Positions 36,642 to 45,543 are shown, counted from the stretch's first letter. The stretch: 64,000 nt of DNA from Bacillota bacterium (GCA_023386495.1 JAEWJS010000032.1:1-64000), one strand, 5' to 3'. Notes: generated by a model from the sequence alone, not told the origin. Translations and numbers: made by a program.

Positions 36642-37466
36642 ATGAAACTTTATTTTGCGAAAAGCCCTTTGATCTCATCTGATATTTATCCCATGCAATA
36701 TGGCGAGCAGCAGTGCGATAACGGATATTCCTTTGGACCTGCAGTGCGTAATTTCTATCTCATCCATTACATTTACAGTGGACAAGGCGAATTACATATT
36801 AATAAAAAAGTTTATAAAGTACACGCAGGACAGTTTTTTCTGATATATCCGAAAGAAACGGCCTATTATAAGGCAGATGACAATGAGCCGTGGCTGTATC
36901 GCTGGATTGAGTTTGACGGCAGTTTTTCGGAGAAGATTATGGCTGTGGCAGGTTTCTCGCACGATAATCACGTTTTATATGACGATAATGGCGTCGGAAA
37001 CGCATTGAAGCATATAATTGATTTGGGGTGGACGGACTTAGAAACGATCATGAGCCGTTTCTGGCCGTTGATTGCGGCGCTTACGAAGGGGAATTTATTA
37101 AACAAAGATGAGAATACAGCCGAGACCTATGTCTCCTATGCAAAAAACTATATAAGAAGCAATGTGCACAAAAGGATATCCGTATCTGAGATTGCCCATT
37201 TTCTAAACATAGACCGCAGCCATCTGGCACGAATCTTCAAACATATTTGCGACATAAGCACGCAGCAGTTTATCATTACGTATAAAATGGAATTGGCTTC
37301 GCAATCGCTCAAAAAAAACAGCATGACTATCAAGGAAGTAGCCCATAGCGTCGGATATGACAATCAAATGGAGTTTTCAAAGATGTTTAAAAAACACTTT
37401 AACATGACGCCCTCGCAATGGAGAGAACAAGAATTTTTTCAACAGTCCATAAATAACTATGAATGA
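36642..37466 (+). CDS. AraC family transcriptional regulator
   Basis: 274-residue regulator. The N-terminal cupin-like sugar-binding domain contains RNFYLIHYIYSGQGELHINK and GQFFLIYPKETAYYKAD; the C-terminal double HTH contains ISVSEIAHFLNIDRSHLARIF and TIKEVAHSVGYDNQMEFSKM, with the closing FKKHFNMTPSQWRE. ATG 36642 has CGGGAG upstream. It is divergently transcribed from the GH27 gene across 124 bases, the usual layout for an activator of an adjacent glycoside hydrolase. The gene is clearly AT-richer than the flanking chromosome. No cre-like site was seen in the shared intergenic region. Confidence 0.9.
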   Translation: MKLYFAKSPLISSDIYPMQYGEQQCDNGYSFGPAVRNFYLIHYIYSGQGELHINKKVYKVHAGQFFLIYPKETAYYKADDNEPWLYRWIEFDGSFSEKIMAVAGFSHDNHVLYDDNGVGNALKHIIDLGWTDLETIMSRFWPLIAALTKGNLLNKDENTAETYVSYAKNYIRSNVHKRISVSEIAHFLNIDRSHLARIFKHICDISTQQFIITYKMELASQSLKKNSMTIKEVAHSVGYDNQMEFSKMFKKHFNMTPSQWREQEFFQQSINNYE

Positions 37467-37484
37467 TCACTTAGGGGTTATCGC

Positions 37485-38465
37485 ATGATGATGAGAGGAA
37501 TGGAATTAAAATTGGTTGATAACTTTTGGGAGGAATTACCTAAACCGTTCTTTGTACTGGCTCCTATGGAAGATGTAACGAATGTTGTGTTTCGTCATGT
37601 TGTGAGTAAAGCGGGTAGACCTGATGTTTTTTTCACTGAGTTTACAAGTACGGAAGGATACTGTAATCCAGATGCGATATATAGTGAACGTGGGAGATTA
37701 TACTTTACAGAAGATGAACAGCCTATGGTTGCGCATATTTGGGGAAATAACCCTGCTGATTATCGGGAAATGAGCATAGGTTTAGCTAAGCTTGGATTTA
37801 AAGGCATTGATATTAATATGGGCTGTCCTGCTCATAACGTCGCAGCGAAAGCTAAGGGTAGCGGACTGATCCTACAACCTAAGCTTGCAGCAGATATAAT
37901 ACAAGCTACTAAAGCAGGTGGATTGCCGGTGAGTGTAAAAACTAGACTTGGCTATTCACATGTCGATGAGTGGCGTGAGTGGTTATCACATCTATTGCGG
38001 CAAGATATTGCAAATCTTTCAATTCATCTACGAACCAAGAAAGAAATGAGTAAAGTGGCTGCTCATTGGGAGCTTATTCCTGAAATTAAACAGCTTCGCG
38101 ATCAGATTGCACCCCATACATTATTAACGATTAATGGCGATATAGCTGATCGAAAAACAGGCTTATTACTGGCAGAACAATATGGAATTGATGGCATTAT
38201 GATCGGTAGAGGGATATTTAATAATCCATATGCTTTTGAGCAAACACCTAGAGAGCATAGCAGAGACGAAAAAATTGCGTTATTAAACTACCATATTGAT
38301 TTATATGATCAATATGCAACCGAACTAGAACCGAGACCATTTGTTCATTTACTTCGTTTTTTCAAGATTTATATGAATGGATTCGATGACGCAGATGCAT
38401 TGAAAAATGAGCTCATGCAAACGAAGTCAACAGATGAAGTGCGTCAAGTGCTGCAAAACTTTTGA
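37485..38465 (+). CDS. tRNA-dihydrouridine synthase family protein
   Basis: FMN-dependent Dus-family enzyme reducing uridines in tRNA; 326 residues. Motifs: [20 protein letters not shown] at the N terminus, [20 protein letters not shown] with the catalytic Cys, [27 protein letters not shown] where most Dus enzymes have H(G/A)RT, and [18 protein letters not shown]. Composition is strikingly AT-rich compared with sigK, suggesting recent acquisition, and it is likely a second dus in the genome. The start may be any of several nearby ATGs (37485, 37488, 37500). Its stop codon TGA (38463-38465) is the first three bases of the 30-bp sigK-derived repeat. Confidence 0.88.
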   Translation: MMMRGMELKLVDNFWEELPKPFFVLAPMEDVTNVVFRHVVSKAGRPDVFFTEFTSTEGYCNPDAIYSERGRLYFTEDEQPMVAHIWGNNPADYREMSIGLAKLGFKGIDINMGCPAHNVAAKAKGSGLILQPKLAADIIQATKAGGLPVSVKTRLGYSHVDEWREWLSHLLRQDIANLSIHLRTKKEMSKVAAHWELIPEIKQLRDQIAPHTLLTINGDIADRKTGLLLAEQYGIDGIMIGRGIFNNPYAFEQTPREHSRDEKIALLNYHIDLYDQYATELEPRPFVHLLRFFKIYMNGFDDADALKNELMQTKSTDEVRQVLQNF

Positions 38466-38492
38466 TCAAGGCGATCGAGAGCTTCCAGACCG
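38463..38492 (+). repeat. 30-bp direct repeat, copy 2 (sigK fragment after dus)
   Basis: Exact copy of sigK bases 33159-33188, same orientation, 5.3 kb downstream. It supplies the dus stop codon. Sequence after 38492 does not continue as sigK. Confidence 0.95.
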
Positions 38493-38531
38493 CCTAGCGG
38501 TGAACCAGCAGGGATTCCTAGGAATGAAAGA

Positions 38532-38564
38532 ACATCCGCCCCATCGCTGGGAGCGGATGTTTTG
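38532..38564 (+). terminator. Terminator-like hairpin after dus
   Basis: AACATCCGC pairs with GCGGATGTT, with inner CC/GG, followed by TTGCGTAATTTTT. It probably ends the AraC/dus transcript. The rest of the gap (38565-38684) is AT-rich and holds the arr promoter region. Confidence 0.7.
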
Positions 38565-38591
38565 CGTAATTTTTCCTCTAATACGATTATA

Positions 38592-38649
38592 CCACAAAAA
38601 CGAATTTAGTAACAGAATGCCTTTTGTGGGAATTTCATACTATAGTATG
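38592..38649 (+). promoter_or_regulatory. Palindromic sites upstream of arr
   Basis: Two dyads precede arr: CCACAAAA (38592-38599) with TTTTGTGG (38622-38629), and a perfect 14-bp palindrome CATACTATAGTATG at 38636-38649, ending 35 nt before the TTG start. The second includes a TATAGT that may be the -10. They look like operators, but no regulator can be named. Confidence 0.45.
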
Positions 38650-38684
38650 GGATATATATCCGAAAGAGGTGTATCGGGATAGAG

Positions 38685-39095
38685 TTGAAAAAAGATGTGT
38701 TAGATCATGGACCTTTCTTCCATGGAACGAAAGCCGCACTGAAAATTGGCGAGTTGTTAGAACCGCAATACTTATCCAATTACCAAAATAAAAAATCCAA
38801 CCACATCTATTTTACGGCAACCTTAGATGCTGCCAAATGGGGTGCTGAATTTGCGGCTTCCCATTCGAAAGAAAGAATTTATATTGTAGAACCATTAGGG
38901 GAATTTGAAAATGATCCCAACGTTACGGACAAAAGAATGCCTGGGAACCCGACACGTTCTTATCGATCCAAATCACCATTGAAAATAGTGGCCGAATTAA
39001 GTTCATGGGAACGACATTCCGACGAACAAATAAATCATATGATTGCATCTATTAATAAACTGCGTGAGCAAGGGAAGTTTGTAATATACGACTAA
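38685..39095 (+). CDS. arr: Rifamycin ADP-ribosyltransferase (Arr)
   Basis: Small cytoplasmic enzyme that transfers ADP-ribose from NAD to the ansa-chain hydroxyl of rifamycins, inactivating them. The 136-residue product matches Arr throughout: FFHGTKAALKIGELLEP, HIYFTATLDAAKWGAEFA, ERIYIVEPLGEFENDPNVTD, KRMPGNPTRSYRSKSPLKIV and a C-terminal IASINKLREQGKFVIYD. The expected NAD-site His (in HGT) and Asp/Tyr positions are present, so it looks functional. The start is TTG 38685 after AAAGAGGTG; GTG 38697 is possible, and an upstream stop at 38643 rules out longer forms. AT-rich composition and island context suggest acquisition. Its TAA lies at the edge of repeat copy B. Confidence 0.94.
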   Translation: MKKDVLDHGPFFHGTKAALKIGELLEPQYLSNYQNKKSNHIYFTATLDAAKWGAEFAASHSKERIYIVEPLGEFENDPNVTDKRMPGNPTRSYRSKSPLKIVAELSSWERHSDEQINHMIASINKLREQGKFVIYD

Positions 39096-39274
39096 TTCGG
39101 ATGAGCCGAACTACAGCACAATATTCGGCTGCAAAGCCTCTCCAGTTCGGATATGCCGAATTGGAGAGGCTTTTTCGCGCGAAGGCGCAAACATTGGCTT
39201 CCGAAGTAGCCGAATTCGAATTGCAGACCAGCGCTCGCTCAGTCACGAACACGCAGTTCGGCCAATCCGAACTA
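39092..39274. repeat. 183-nt palindrome-rich intergenic repeat, copy B
   Basis: Same layout as copies A and C. The end palindrome AATTCGGATGAGCCGAACTAC begins at the arr stop codon. The central hairpin pairs 39133-39150 with 39156-39173 (18 bp, one G-T) around ATATG with a following T-run. The inner unit is AGCCGAATTCGAATTGCAG, and the closing palindrome AGTTCGGCCAATCCGAACT ends at 39274. It lies between convergent arr and the NarL-type regulator. Confidence 0.9.
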
Positions 39275-39306
39275 CATGCAAACCGCGGGTATGACATTTG
39301 ACCTGG

Positions 39307-39942
39307 CTACAGCCACTTCTTTTTATATGCGATATCGATGGCATCCCTGCTTCTTTTGACATTCAGCTTTCGCAGGATGTTGCTGATGTGATTTTTCACC
39401 GTATTGCGCGAAATGAAGAGATGGCTCTCGATATCCAGTTGCGAGTAGCCGGTTGAGATCAGCTTTAGGATTTCGAATTCCGATTTCGTGAGGATCGACT
39501 TTTCCTCTTGGATTTTTAATCGGCTTAGTTCAAGTCGTAACGCTTCGGCTGCCGAAGGGTGAATGGCAGAACGATCGTTATGTGCGTCGACGATGGCATC
39601 AGGCAAGTCTCTGTAGTCCTTCTTGTTAATGAAGTTGATAGCCCCCACCTTGAAGCTATCGATGATGATGCGTTGGTCGTCGACCGAGGTGAGCATGATC
39701 ACTTTAGAAGGCTTAATATGAAGCATCTCAATCAAGGTTTCGATGCCGTCATAGACACCGTTAGCCAGCATGATGTCCATCACAACGATGTGCACGTCAA
39801 GGTAGGGGAAGAGGTTGAGCGCTTGTTCCTTCGAGTTCGCAGCGCCGACCACAACGATATTCGCCGATTTCTCCAAGTATTGCGTTATCTCCTCGATCCA
39901 GGCCTGCTCGTCATCGACCATCAGAACCTTGATGATTTCCAT
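39307..39942 (-). CDS. Response regulator, NarL/LuxR family (orphan)
   Basis: 211-residue two-component regulator. The receiver domain has KVLMVDDEQAW, the phospho-Asp in DVHIVVMDIMLANGVYDG, and conserved Thr/Lys in VIMLTSVDD and INKKDYRDL. The C-terminal LuxR HTH has LTKSEFEILKLISTGYSQLD and SRNTVKNHISNILRKL. ATG 39942 has AAGGAG at 9 nt; a longer frame to 40122 has no support. No kinase gene is adjacent, so its partner is elsewhere. It is divergent from the SLH surface-protein gene across 235 bases, which may be its target. Confidence 0.9.
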   Translation of the reverse strand: MEIIKVLMVDDEQAWIEEITQYLEKSANIVVVGAANSKEQALNLFPYLDVHIVVMDIMLANGVYDGIETLIEMLHIKPSKVIMLTSVDDQRIIIDSFKVGAINFINKKDYRDLPDAIVDAHNDRSAIHPSAAEALRLELSRLKIQEEKSILTKSEFEILKLISTGYSQLDIESHLFISRNTVKNHISNILRKLNVKRSRDAIDIAYKKKWL

Positions 39943-40019
39943 GTCGGATTCGCTCCTTACAAAAATATACACTTCTACTATATAGGATATTAGTTCGATT
40001 AGATAGAGTCTGAAGTGGG

Positions 40020-40110
40020 GATATGACGTCTTCCGCCTGATCTCTATCTGAGTACTAGACCATATAGTCCTTATTAGAGTTCTAGGACTAGAGAGAAGCG
40101 TACTTCTTGC
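40020..40110. promoter_or_regulatory. Dyad-containing region between regulator and SLH gene
   Basis: The divergent intergenic region holds AGTCCTTATTAGAGTTCTAGGACT, an interrupted dyad (AGTCCT / AGGACT), and a nearby GAGTACTAGACCATATAGTCC. These could be operator sites for the adjacent orphan regulator; no firm promoter was identified. Confidence 0.3.
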
Positions 40111-40177
40111 ATAATGCCGCATGCGTTACACTATTTGTAAAGGTTTTCATATCTGCTGCATGAAGGAGTGAGAGATA

Positions 40178-42952
40178 ATGAGGCGTCATCTGGGAGCGGG
40201 ATTGGTCGTTATTGGATATTTGTTGCTGCTATTGCAATTTGGTACGGAGTGGGCTGCGGCAAGCACAGTAGAATTGATTCCCGATCGGCAGTTGGAGCAG
40301 CACGTACGCGTGCAATTGAATAAACCAGACGGCGAATTGACTCCGGATGATCTGTCGCAGCTGCGTTATCTCGATGCCACGGTCAGCGAAGTTGTCTATT
40401 TGGATGGCTTGCAATACGCGACGAATTTGACGGTGTTGATGCTTAACGATAATGACATCTATGATATCCGTCCAATAGAAGGCCTTCGACAATTGAGTTA
40501 CGTCAATTTAGAAAATAATTTGCTGGATACTTCGGAATCGAGCGATGCGGGGCGGACTATTCGCACGCTGGAACAGCAAGGCACTACCGTGCACTATGGC
40601 CGTCAACGAGGGATAACGCTTACCGATCCGGTTCTCGCAGAAGCCATTCGGGATACGCTAGGAATCCAACATCGCGTATTAACGGAAGAAGACTTGAAGC
40701 AGTTGACCTATCTCGATGTGAGCCGCCGGACCATCGTAAGTGTGGAGGGTCTCCAATATGCGGATAATCTTGCCTACCTATTGTTAAGTGGCACGCATGT
40801 TCACGATCTCACGCCCTTGGAGAATCTGACATCCGTGAAATATCTGGATATCAACGGCGTAGACATCGATGTATCGCCGGGAAGCGACAATCAGGTTGTA
40901 CTCGAGAAATTGGTAGACGGCGGTGCGGTAGTCAAATTCGAAAACAAAACGTATGTCCCTCCTGTGGTGGCCATTGCCGTGGAAGACGATGTGCTGGAGG
41001 CTGGAATCCGGAGCGCAATCGGCAAACCGCGCGGCGATCTGACTCGCAAAGATTTGGAACGATTAACTTCATTGACTGTAACCGGGGGAGTGAAGAATAT
41101 CCAAGGGATAGCGGCCGCTGTCAATCTGACGCATCTTAATTTGGATGATAATGCGATATCGAACATTGCAGAGTTGGAAAGGTTACAGCAGCTGGTTACG
41201 TTGAACATTCGTAGGAATCGCCTGGATACGCAATCGACTTCCGCCGCGATGCAAGTGATTCGGAGCTTGGAACGGAACGGAACGACAGTGAACTATCAGC
41301 CGCAGAAGCAGGCTGCCAGCGGACTGTTAAGCTCGCTAAGCGTTAGCAATGGCGTGGTGCTCAGCCCTTCCTTCAATAAGAATGTTATCGTCTACAATGG
41401 AAGTGTCGGCGAACATGTGACCACGATCAAGGTGACGCCGTACGCGGAAAGCCGTGATGCCGCTATTACCGTTAACGGCCAATCTGTCACGAGCGGACAG
41501 CCGAGCCATAGCATTGCCTTGCATGCAATCAGTACGATCATTACGATCGAAGTAACAGGCACCGAAGACAAGCAGACGTATACACTCATTGTGACCAAGG
41601 GGGGAAATAGTGCGGATCTGAGCGGGTTAACTTTGGGGGGAAGCGTGAGGCTGAGCCCGAACTTTCAAGCGAACACGACGCAATACAGTGCGATTGTAAG
41701 CGAATCCGCTTCTTCAATTCTCATTAGTCCGACAGCTTCCGATTCATCGGCAACGATCAGGATTAATGATGCTATCGTAAGCAGCGGGTCAAGCCGTTCG
41801 GTCAACTTGACCGAGGACACGACTACCATACACGTCAAAGTGACGGCAGGAAACGGGGTGAATAATAAAACGTATACGCTTCGCGTTACTAAGAATGAAG
41901 ACGCTCCGTTGCTTGAGAATCTTCGACTGTCGGATGGAGCCCAATTAAGCCCTGCATTCGACCCCGAGAATACGAACTATAACGTCACCATCAATCAGGA
42001 CATCTCGCAAATCAGCGTGATGCCGTCCGCGGCAAGCGGGACGGTCGTCCGCGTGAATGGGGAAGAATCGAGTAGCGGAGCATGGAGCGGGCCGTTAGAG
42101 CTTAAGCCGGGCGTAAATACGTTCCATATCGAGGTTCGTACGACGCGCTCGGATTCCGCATCCACAACCTATACCCTTCGCGTGGTAAGGGATACGCCGA
42201 CCCCCACGAATGTCGCGATGCCGATGAACGGCAACGATATCGGACAAGCAAGCAGATTTACGGATATCGGCAATCATTGGGCGAGGCACGAGATTGCATT
42301 ATTAGCTTCGCAGTCCATTCTGGAAGGGCAATCGGCAACACTATTTGCGCCTGACAGCCCCATCTCAAGGGCCGAGTTTATTTCCGTTCTGGTTCGTGCG
42401 TTGTCGATCGAGTCCCCTAGTGAGGCTGTAACGTTCAAGGATGTGACGAGCCAAGACTGGTTCAGCAATAACGTGTCTGCCGCAGTGAAGGCGGGGATCG
42501 TGCAAGGATTCGATGACCAGACCTTCCGTCCCAAGAAGCAGATCAGCCGTGAGGAGATGGCTGTCATGGTTATGAATGCCTTAGGCAATGCGGTTGTCGT
42601 AGATAGAGATTCGGCCTCCCAGCGGGTTCAGATGTACAAGGATTATGAGGAGATTAGTACATGGGCCAGAGAAGCTGTCGCTGCCGTTGTGGCCATCGAG
42701 TTAATGAAAGGGACTTCCGAGGAGCTGTATTCGCCCAAGCAAGCATCAACCAGAGCGCAAGCAGCCGTCATCGTCGCTCGAGTGATGAAATATATGCAGC
42801 TTAATCATGGCGATCTTGTGCAATATACGGAGCCTGAGCAGTGGGATAATGCCGCTGAACCTCAACAGTGGGATACTACCGCCGAACCTCAACGGTGGGA
42901 TACTACCGCTGAACCTCAACAGTGGGATAGTGGTGGGAATCGGTATACTTAA
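40178..42952 (+). CDS. Surface protein: LRR, cadherin-like domains and three SLH domains
   Basis: Secreted S-layer-associated protein, 924 residues. The signal peptide ends near EWAAA|STVE. Residues about 30-385 form three leucine-rich-repeat blocks, each with LDGLQYATNLTVLMLNDNDI-type repeats. Three cadherin-like beta-sandwich repeats follow (about 386-675), each starting LSxLxxSxGxxLSPxF and ending YTLxVTK. Three SLH units (about 690-880) provide anchoring to wall polymer: FTDIGNHWARHEIALLASQS, FKDVTSQDWFSNNVSAAVKA, EISTWAREAVAAVVAIELMK. The tail is a 9-residue tandem repeat (AEPQQWDTT). ATG 40178 has GAAGGAG upstream. It probably functions as a surface adhesin or matrix protein. Confidence 0.85.
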   Translation: MRRHLGAGLVVIGYLLLLLQFGTEWAAASTVELIPDRQLEQHVRVQLNKPDGELTPDDLSQLRYLDATVSEVVYLDGLQYATNLTVLMLNDNDIYDIRPIEGLRQLSYVNLENNLLDTSESSDAGRTIRTLEQQGTTVHYGRQRGITLTDPVLAEAIRDTLGIQHRVLTEEDLKQLTYLDVSRRTIVSVEGLQYADNLAYLLLSGTHVHDLTPLENLTSVKYLDINGVDIDVSPGSDNQVVLEKLVDGGAVVKFENKTYVPPVVAIAVEDDVLEAGIRSAIGKPRGDLTRKDLERLTSLTVTGGVKNIQGIAAAVNLTHLNLDDNAISNIAELERLQQLVTLNIRRNRLDTQSTSAAMQVIRSLERNGTTVNYQPQKQAASGLLSSLSVSNGVVLSPSFNKNVIVYNGSVGEHVTTIKVTPYAESRDAAITVNGQSVTSGQPSHSIALHAISTIITIEVTGTEDKQTYTLIVTKGGNSADLSGLTLGGSVRLSPNFQANTTQYSAIVSESASSILISPTASDSSATIRINDAIVSSGSSRSVNLTEDTTTIHVKVTAGNGVNNKTYTLRVTKNEDAPLLENLRLSDGAQLSPAFDPENTNYNVTINQDISQISVMPSAASGTVVRVNGEESSSGAWSGPLELKPGVNTFHIEVRTTRSDSASTTYTLRVVRDTPTPTNVAMPMNGNDIGQASRFTDIGNHWARHEIALLASQSILEGQSATLFAPDSPISRAEFISVLVRALSIESPSEAVTFKDVTSQDWFSNNVSAAVKAGIVQGFDDQTFRPKKQISREEMAVMVMNALGNAVVVDRDSASQRVQMYKDYEEISTWAREAVAAVVAIELMKGTSEELYSPKQASTRAQAAVIVARVMKYMQLNHGDLVQYTEPEQWDNAAEPQQWDTTAEPQRWDTTAEPQQWDSGGNRYT
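42830..42935 (+). repeat. 27-bp tandem repeat encoding AEPQQWDTT
   Basis: About four 27-bp units at the extreme 3' end of the SLH gene encode (A/T)EPQ(Q/R)WD-type nonamers. The units differ by few bases, indicating recent expansion and possible copy-number variation. Confidence 0.85.
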
Positions 42953-42959
42953 AAAAACA

Positions 42960-43002
42960 AGAACAACGGTACAATTACCTGATGGGATTGTACCGTTGTT
43001 CT
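42960..43002. terminator. Bidirectional terminator, 16-bp perfect stem
   Basis: Bases 42960-42975 pair perfectly with 42987-43002 around TACCTGATGGG. On the plus strand it is followed by CTTTGTT, and on the minus strand by TGTTTTTTT, so it serves both the SLH gene and the convergent GH51 gene. Confidence 0.92.
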
Positions 43003-43007
43003 CTTTG

Positions 43008-44495
43008 TTATTCCAATACGATCTCCGCCACGCAGCAGGCCGGAAGCTCCAAGGACAAGCTGTTGCCTTCCACGGCGACATCCGGCATCGAGCGAATCTC
43101 GACCTGGGCCGGCTGGCCGAAGGCGTTGTGACTGTTCATATCGCCGCTGATATAACGGATAGATGCCGACGTGAACGTTCTGCCGGCCAGCATGAGGGTT
43201 GTCGGTCGGGCTTCGTTCGCCGACAAGTTGACGACGGTCGCATGCACCTTGCCATCCGCTCTCTCGGAAGCGCTCAGATGAAGCGCGGGCACCTTAGCCT
43301 CCTCCGTACCGATTAAATCCTGCTGCACGTAGCTTTCAATCAGCGTAGCATCGTGATGTCCTTTGAACAGATCGAAGACGTGGTAAGTAGGCGTTAACAC
43401 CATCTTGTCTCCTTCCGTCAAGATGACCGATTGAAGCACGTTGACCATTTGCGCCAGATTGGCCATTCGTACCCGATCGCTGTGGGCGTTGAAAATATTA
43501 AGCGAGACGGCGGCAACAACGGCGTCGCGCATCGTGTTCTGCTGGAACAGGAATGCGGGATTGGTGTCCGGCTCGACCTGATGCCACGTCCCCCATTCGT
43601 CAAATATGATCGCGACTCTGGCATCCGGATCATGCTGATCCATTACGCACTTGTGACGGCGGATGAGCTCGTCCGTGAACATCGTCCGGCGCAGCGTCCG
43701 ATAGTAGTTTCCTTCGTCGAAGCCGACGGCCGGCCCCTTTTTCTCCCACGGATATGCCTCCGTCTTGTAATAACCGGGCATCGTATAGTAGTGGAGAGAG
43801 AGGCCGTCCATTCTGCTGCCGGCGTGACTCATCATCGTATCCGTCCACTTGTAATCGGCGCCGTCGGCTCCGCAGGCTACCCTGAATAACTTGTTGTCGT
43901 CGTAGTTGCGAATATAGGTTTCGAATTTCTTGTATTCGTCCGCATAATATTCCGGCCGCATATGGCCGCCGCATGCCCAATTCTCGTTGCCGATTCCGAC
44001 GAATTCCACCTTCCAGGGCTTCTCGCGGCCGTTCTCCCGTCTCCAATTGGCCATCGGGGATTCGCCTGCGAACGTCATGTATTCGATCCATTCGCTTGCC
44101 TCGCGCGCCGTTCCCGAGCCGACATTAGCCGCTACGTAAGCAGCGCTTCCGATCTGCTCACACAGGTCCAGGAACTCGTGCGTACCGAAGGAATTATCCT
44201 CCACCACGCATCCCCACCCCGCATTCACGATACGCTTGCGGTCGGGTCCTACGCCGTCCTTCCAATTGTAATATTCGGCGAAGCAGCCGCCGGGCCAGCG
44301 CAGCACCGGAACGCGGATATGGCGCAGTGCCTCCACGACGTCCGTACGCAAGCCGCGCACGTTGGGGATCGGACTGTCAGGGCCCACATAAATCCCTTCG
44401 TATATGCCTCTTCCCAAATGCTCCGCAAAATGGCCATAAATATTCTTATTGATCGTGCCATACTTTCGTCCTGCATTGATGAATAATAGAGACAT
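43008..44495 (-). CDS. Alpha-N-arabinofuranosidase, GH51
   Basis: Retaining alpha-L-arabinofuranosidase releasing arabinose from arabinan/arabinoxylan oligosaccharides, probably cytoplasmic (no signal peptide). 495 residues, the family norm. Motifs: [40 protein letters not shown], the acid/base Glu in [12 protein letters not shown], and the nucleophile Glu in [10 protein letters not shown]. The C-terminal domain is the usual beta-sandwich ending [18 protein letters not shown] 44495 has TTGGAG 9 nt upstream. A cre-like site at 44561-44575 and an inverted repeat at 44521-44560 lie upstream, suggesting catabolite repression and a local regulator. Confidence 0.94.
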   Translation of the reverse strand: MSLLFINAGRKYGTINKNIYGHFAEHLGRGIYEGIYVGPDSPIPNVRGLRTDVVEALRHIRVPVLRWPGGCFAEYYNWKDGVGPDRKRIVNAGWGCVVEDNSFGTHEFLDLCEQIGSAAYVAANVGSGTAREASEWIEYMTFAGESPMANWRRENGREKPWKVEFVGIGNENWACGGHMRPEYYADEYKKFETYIRNYDDNKLFRVACGADGADYKWTDTMMSHAGSRMDGLSLHYYTMPGYYKTEAYPWEKKGPAVGFDEGNYYRTLRRTMFTDELIRRHKCVMDQHDPDARVAIIFDEWGTWHQVEPDTNPAFLFQQNTMRDAVVAAVSLNIFNAHSDRVRMANLAQMVNVLQSVILTEGDKMVLTPTYHVFDLFKGHHDATLIESYVQQDLIGTEEAKVPALHLSASERADGKVHATVVNLSANEARPTTLMLAGRTFTSASIRYISGDMNSHNAFGQPAQVEIRSMPDVAVEGNSLSLELPACCVAEIVLE

Positions 44496-44520
44496 GAACA
44501 ACGCTCCAATCTACAAGGGA

Positions 44521-44575
44521 TGAGAATTCAATCAAGCTTGCGGTTCCTTACGAATTCTCATTGTAGCGCTTTCAT
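44521..44575 (-). promoter_or_regulatory. Inverted repeat and cre-like site upstream of GH51
   Basis: TGAGAATTC (44521-44529) and GAATTCTCA (44552-44560) form a perfect 9-bp dyad with 22-nt spacing. Next to it, minus-strand ATGAAAGCGCTACAA (44575-44561) matches the CcpA cre consensus with about one mismatch. Confidence 0.5.
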
Positions 44576-44688
44576 GGGAACGGATTCAACCCCCACAGGC
44601 GCTTCTCTATGCAATGGTAAAGAGATGATAAGAAAGTGGAGATCGGGATTATGGACATCACATTCCTATTAGGGAGGCGGAGCAAGAC

Positions 44689-45543
44689 ATGAATACGTTT
44701 CACGGCAAACCCAACACCTACGTCGGGCAAGTGGATCTGAACGTGGAGAACTTGGAGCGCGCGTTGGCTTTTTATCAAGAAGTGATCGGATTCAAGGTTC
44801 TGGAACGCACGGAAAGTACGGCAAAGCTTACCGCAGACGGAAAGACGGCTCTATTGTCCATCGAGCAGCCGGATAACGTTGAGCCGATCCAGGGTAAGAC
44901 GACAGGGTTGTACCACTTCGCTCTTCTCCTTCCGGAACGCTCCGATCTGGCGCGGATCGTACAGCATTTCGCCAAGATCGGATTGCGCTTCGGCTCTTCC
45001 GACCATCTTGTCAGCGAAGCGCTATACTTGTCGGATCCGGACGGTAACGGCATCGAAATTTATAGGGACCGCGAACCTTCGGAATGGAAATGGAATGACG
45101 GCGAAGTGGATATGGCGGTCGATCCATTGGATTTTCGGGATCTTCTAGCGGGGGCGGATCAGCAAGCTTGGAACGGACTGCCGCCCGATACCGTGATGGG
45201 GCATATTCATTTGCATGTAGCGGAGCTCACGATGACGGAACGATTCTATACGCAGGGCCTCGGGTTCGAAGTCGTGAATCGGTTTGGGTCGCAGGCGATT
45301 TTTATTTCGACCGGCCGATACCATCATCACATTGGACTGAACACGTGGAACGGCGTCGGCGCGCCTATGCCGCCAGCTAACCGGGTCGGACTCCGATCGT
45401 TTACGCTGATCTATCCCGACGATGCAGCAAGAGATCGTGCCGTAGTCCATTTACGGGGGATCGGCGCATCTGTCGTCGAGGAGAGAGGAGCATTCCTAAC
45501 GAGCGACCCGTCCGGCAATCGCGTATGGTTACGGGTGCGGTAG
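44689..45543 (+). CDS. VOC family protein (glyoxalase / extradiol dioxygenase-like, CatE-type)
   Basis: Two-module metalloprotein of the vicinal-oxygen-chelate superfamily, 284 residues. Module 1: GQVDLNVENLERALAFYQEV, YHFALLLPERSDL, LYLSDPDGNGIEIYRDRE. Module 2: GHIHLHVAELTMTERFYTQ, RYHHHIGLNTWNG and a C-terminal DPSGNRVWLRVR. Metal ligands are plausible at the His of GHIHLHV and in HHHIGLNTW. The layout matches B. subtilis CatE/YfiE-like proteins, but catechol dioxygenase activity is not established. ATG 44689 has AGGGAGG upstream. It is monocistronic, and convergent with the RNase H-like gene across repeat copy C. Confidence 0.82.
   Translation: MNTFHGKPNTYVGQVDLNVENLERALAFYQEVIGFKVLERTESTAKLTADGKTALLSIEQPDNVEPIQGKTTGLYHFALLLPERSDLARIVQHFAKIGLRFGSSDHLVSEALYLSDPDGNGIEIYRDREPSEWKWNDGEVDMAVDPLDFRDLLAGADQQAWNGLPPDTVMGHIHLHVAELTMTERFYTQGLGFEVVNRFGSQAIFISTGRYHHHIGLNTWNGVGAPMPPANRVGLRSFTLIYPDDAARDRAVVHLRGIGASVVEERGAFLTSDPSGNRVWLRVR

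Noticed and set aside
38592..38649. Rifampicin-associated element upstream of arr
   Set aside because: The actinomycete element is a GC-rich 19-bp dyad. The dyads here are AT-rich and different, so only generic operator-like sites are claimed.
33654..39274. Insertion sequence bounded by the 183-nt repeats
   Set aside because: No transposase or integrase gene lies between them, no target-site duplication was visible, and a third copy stands alone at 45.6 kb. The repeats look like an independent family.
40178..42952. CRISPR-like array in the tandem repeat at the SLH gene end
   Set aside because: The 27-bp units are contiguous, in frame and without spacers.
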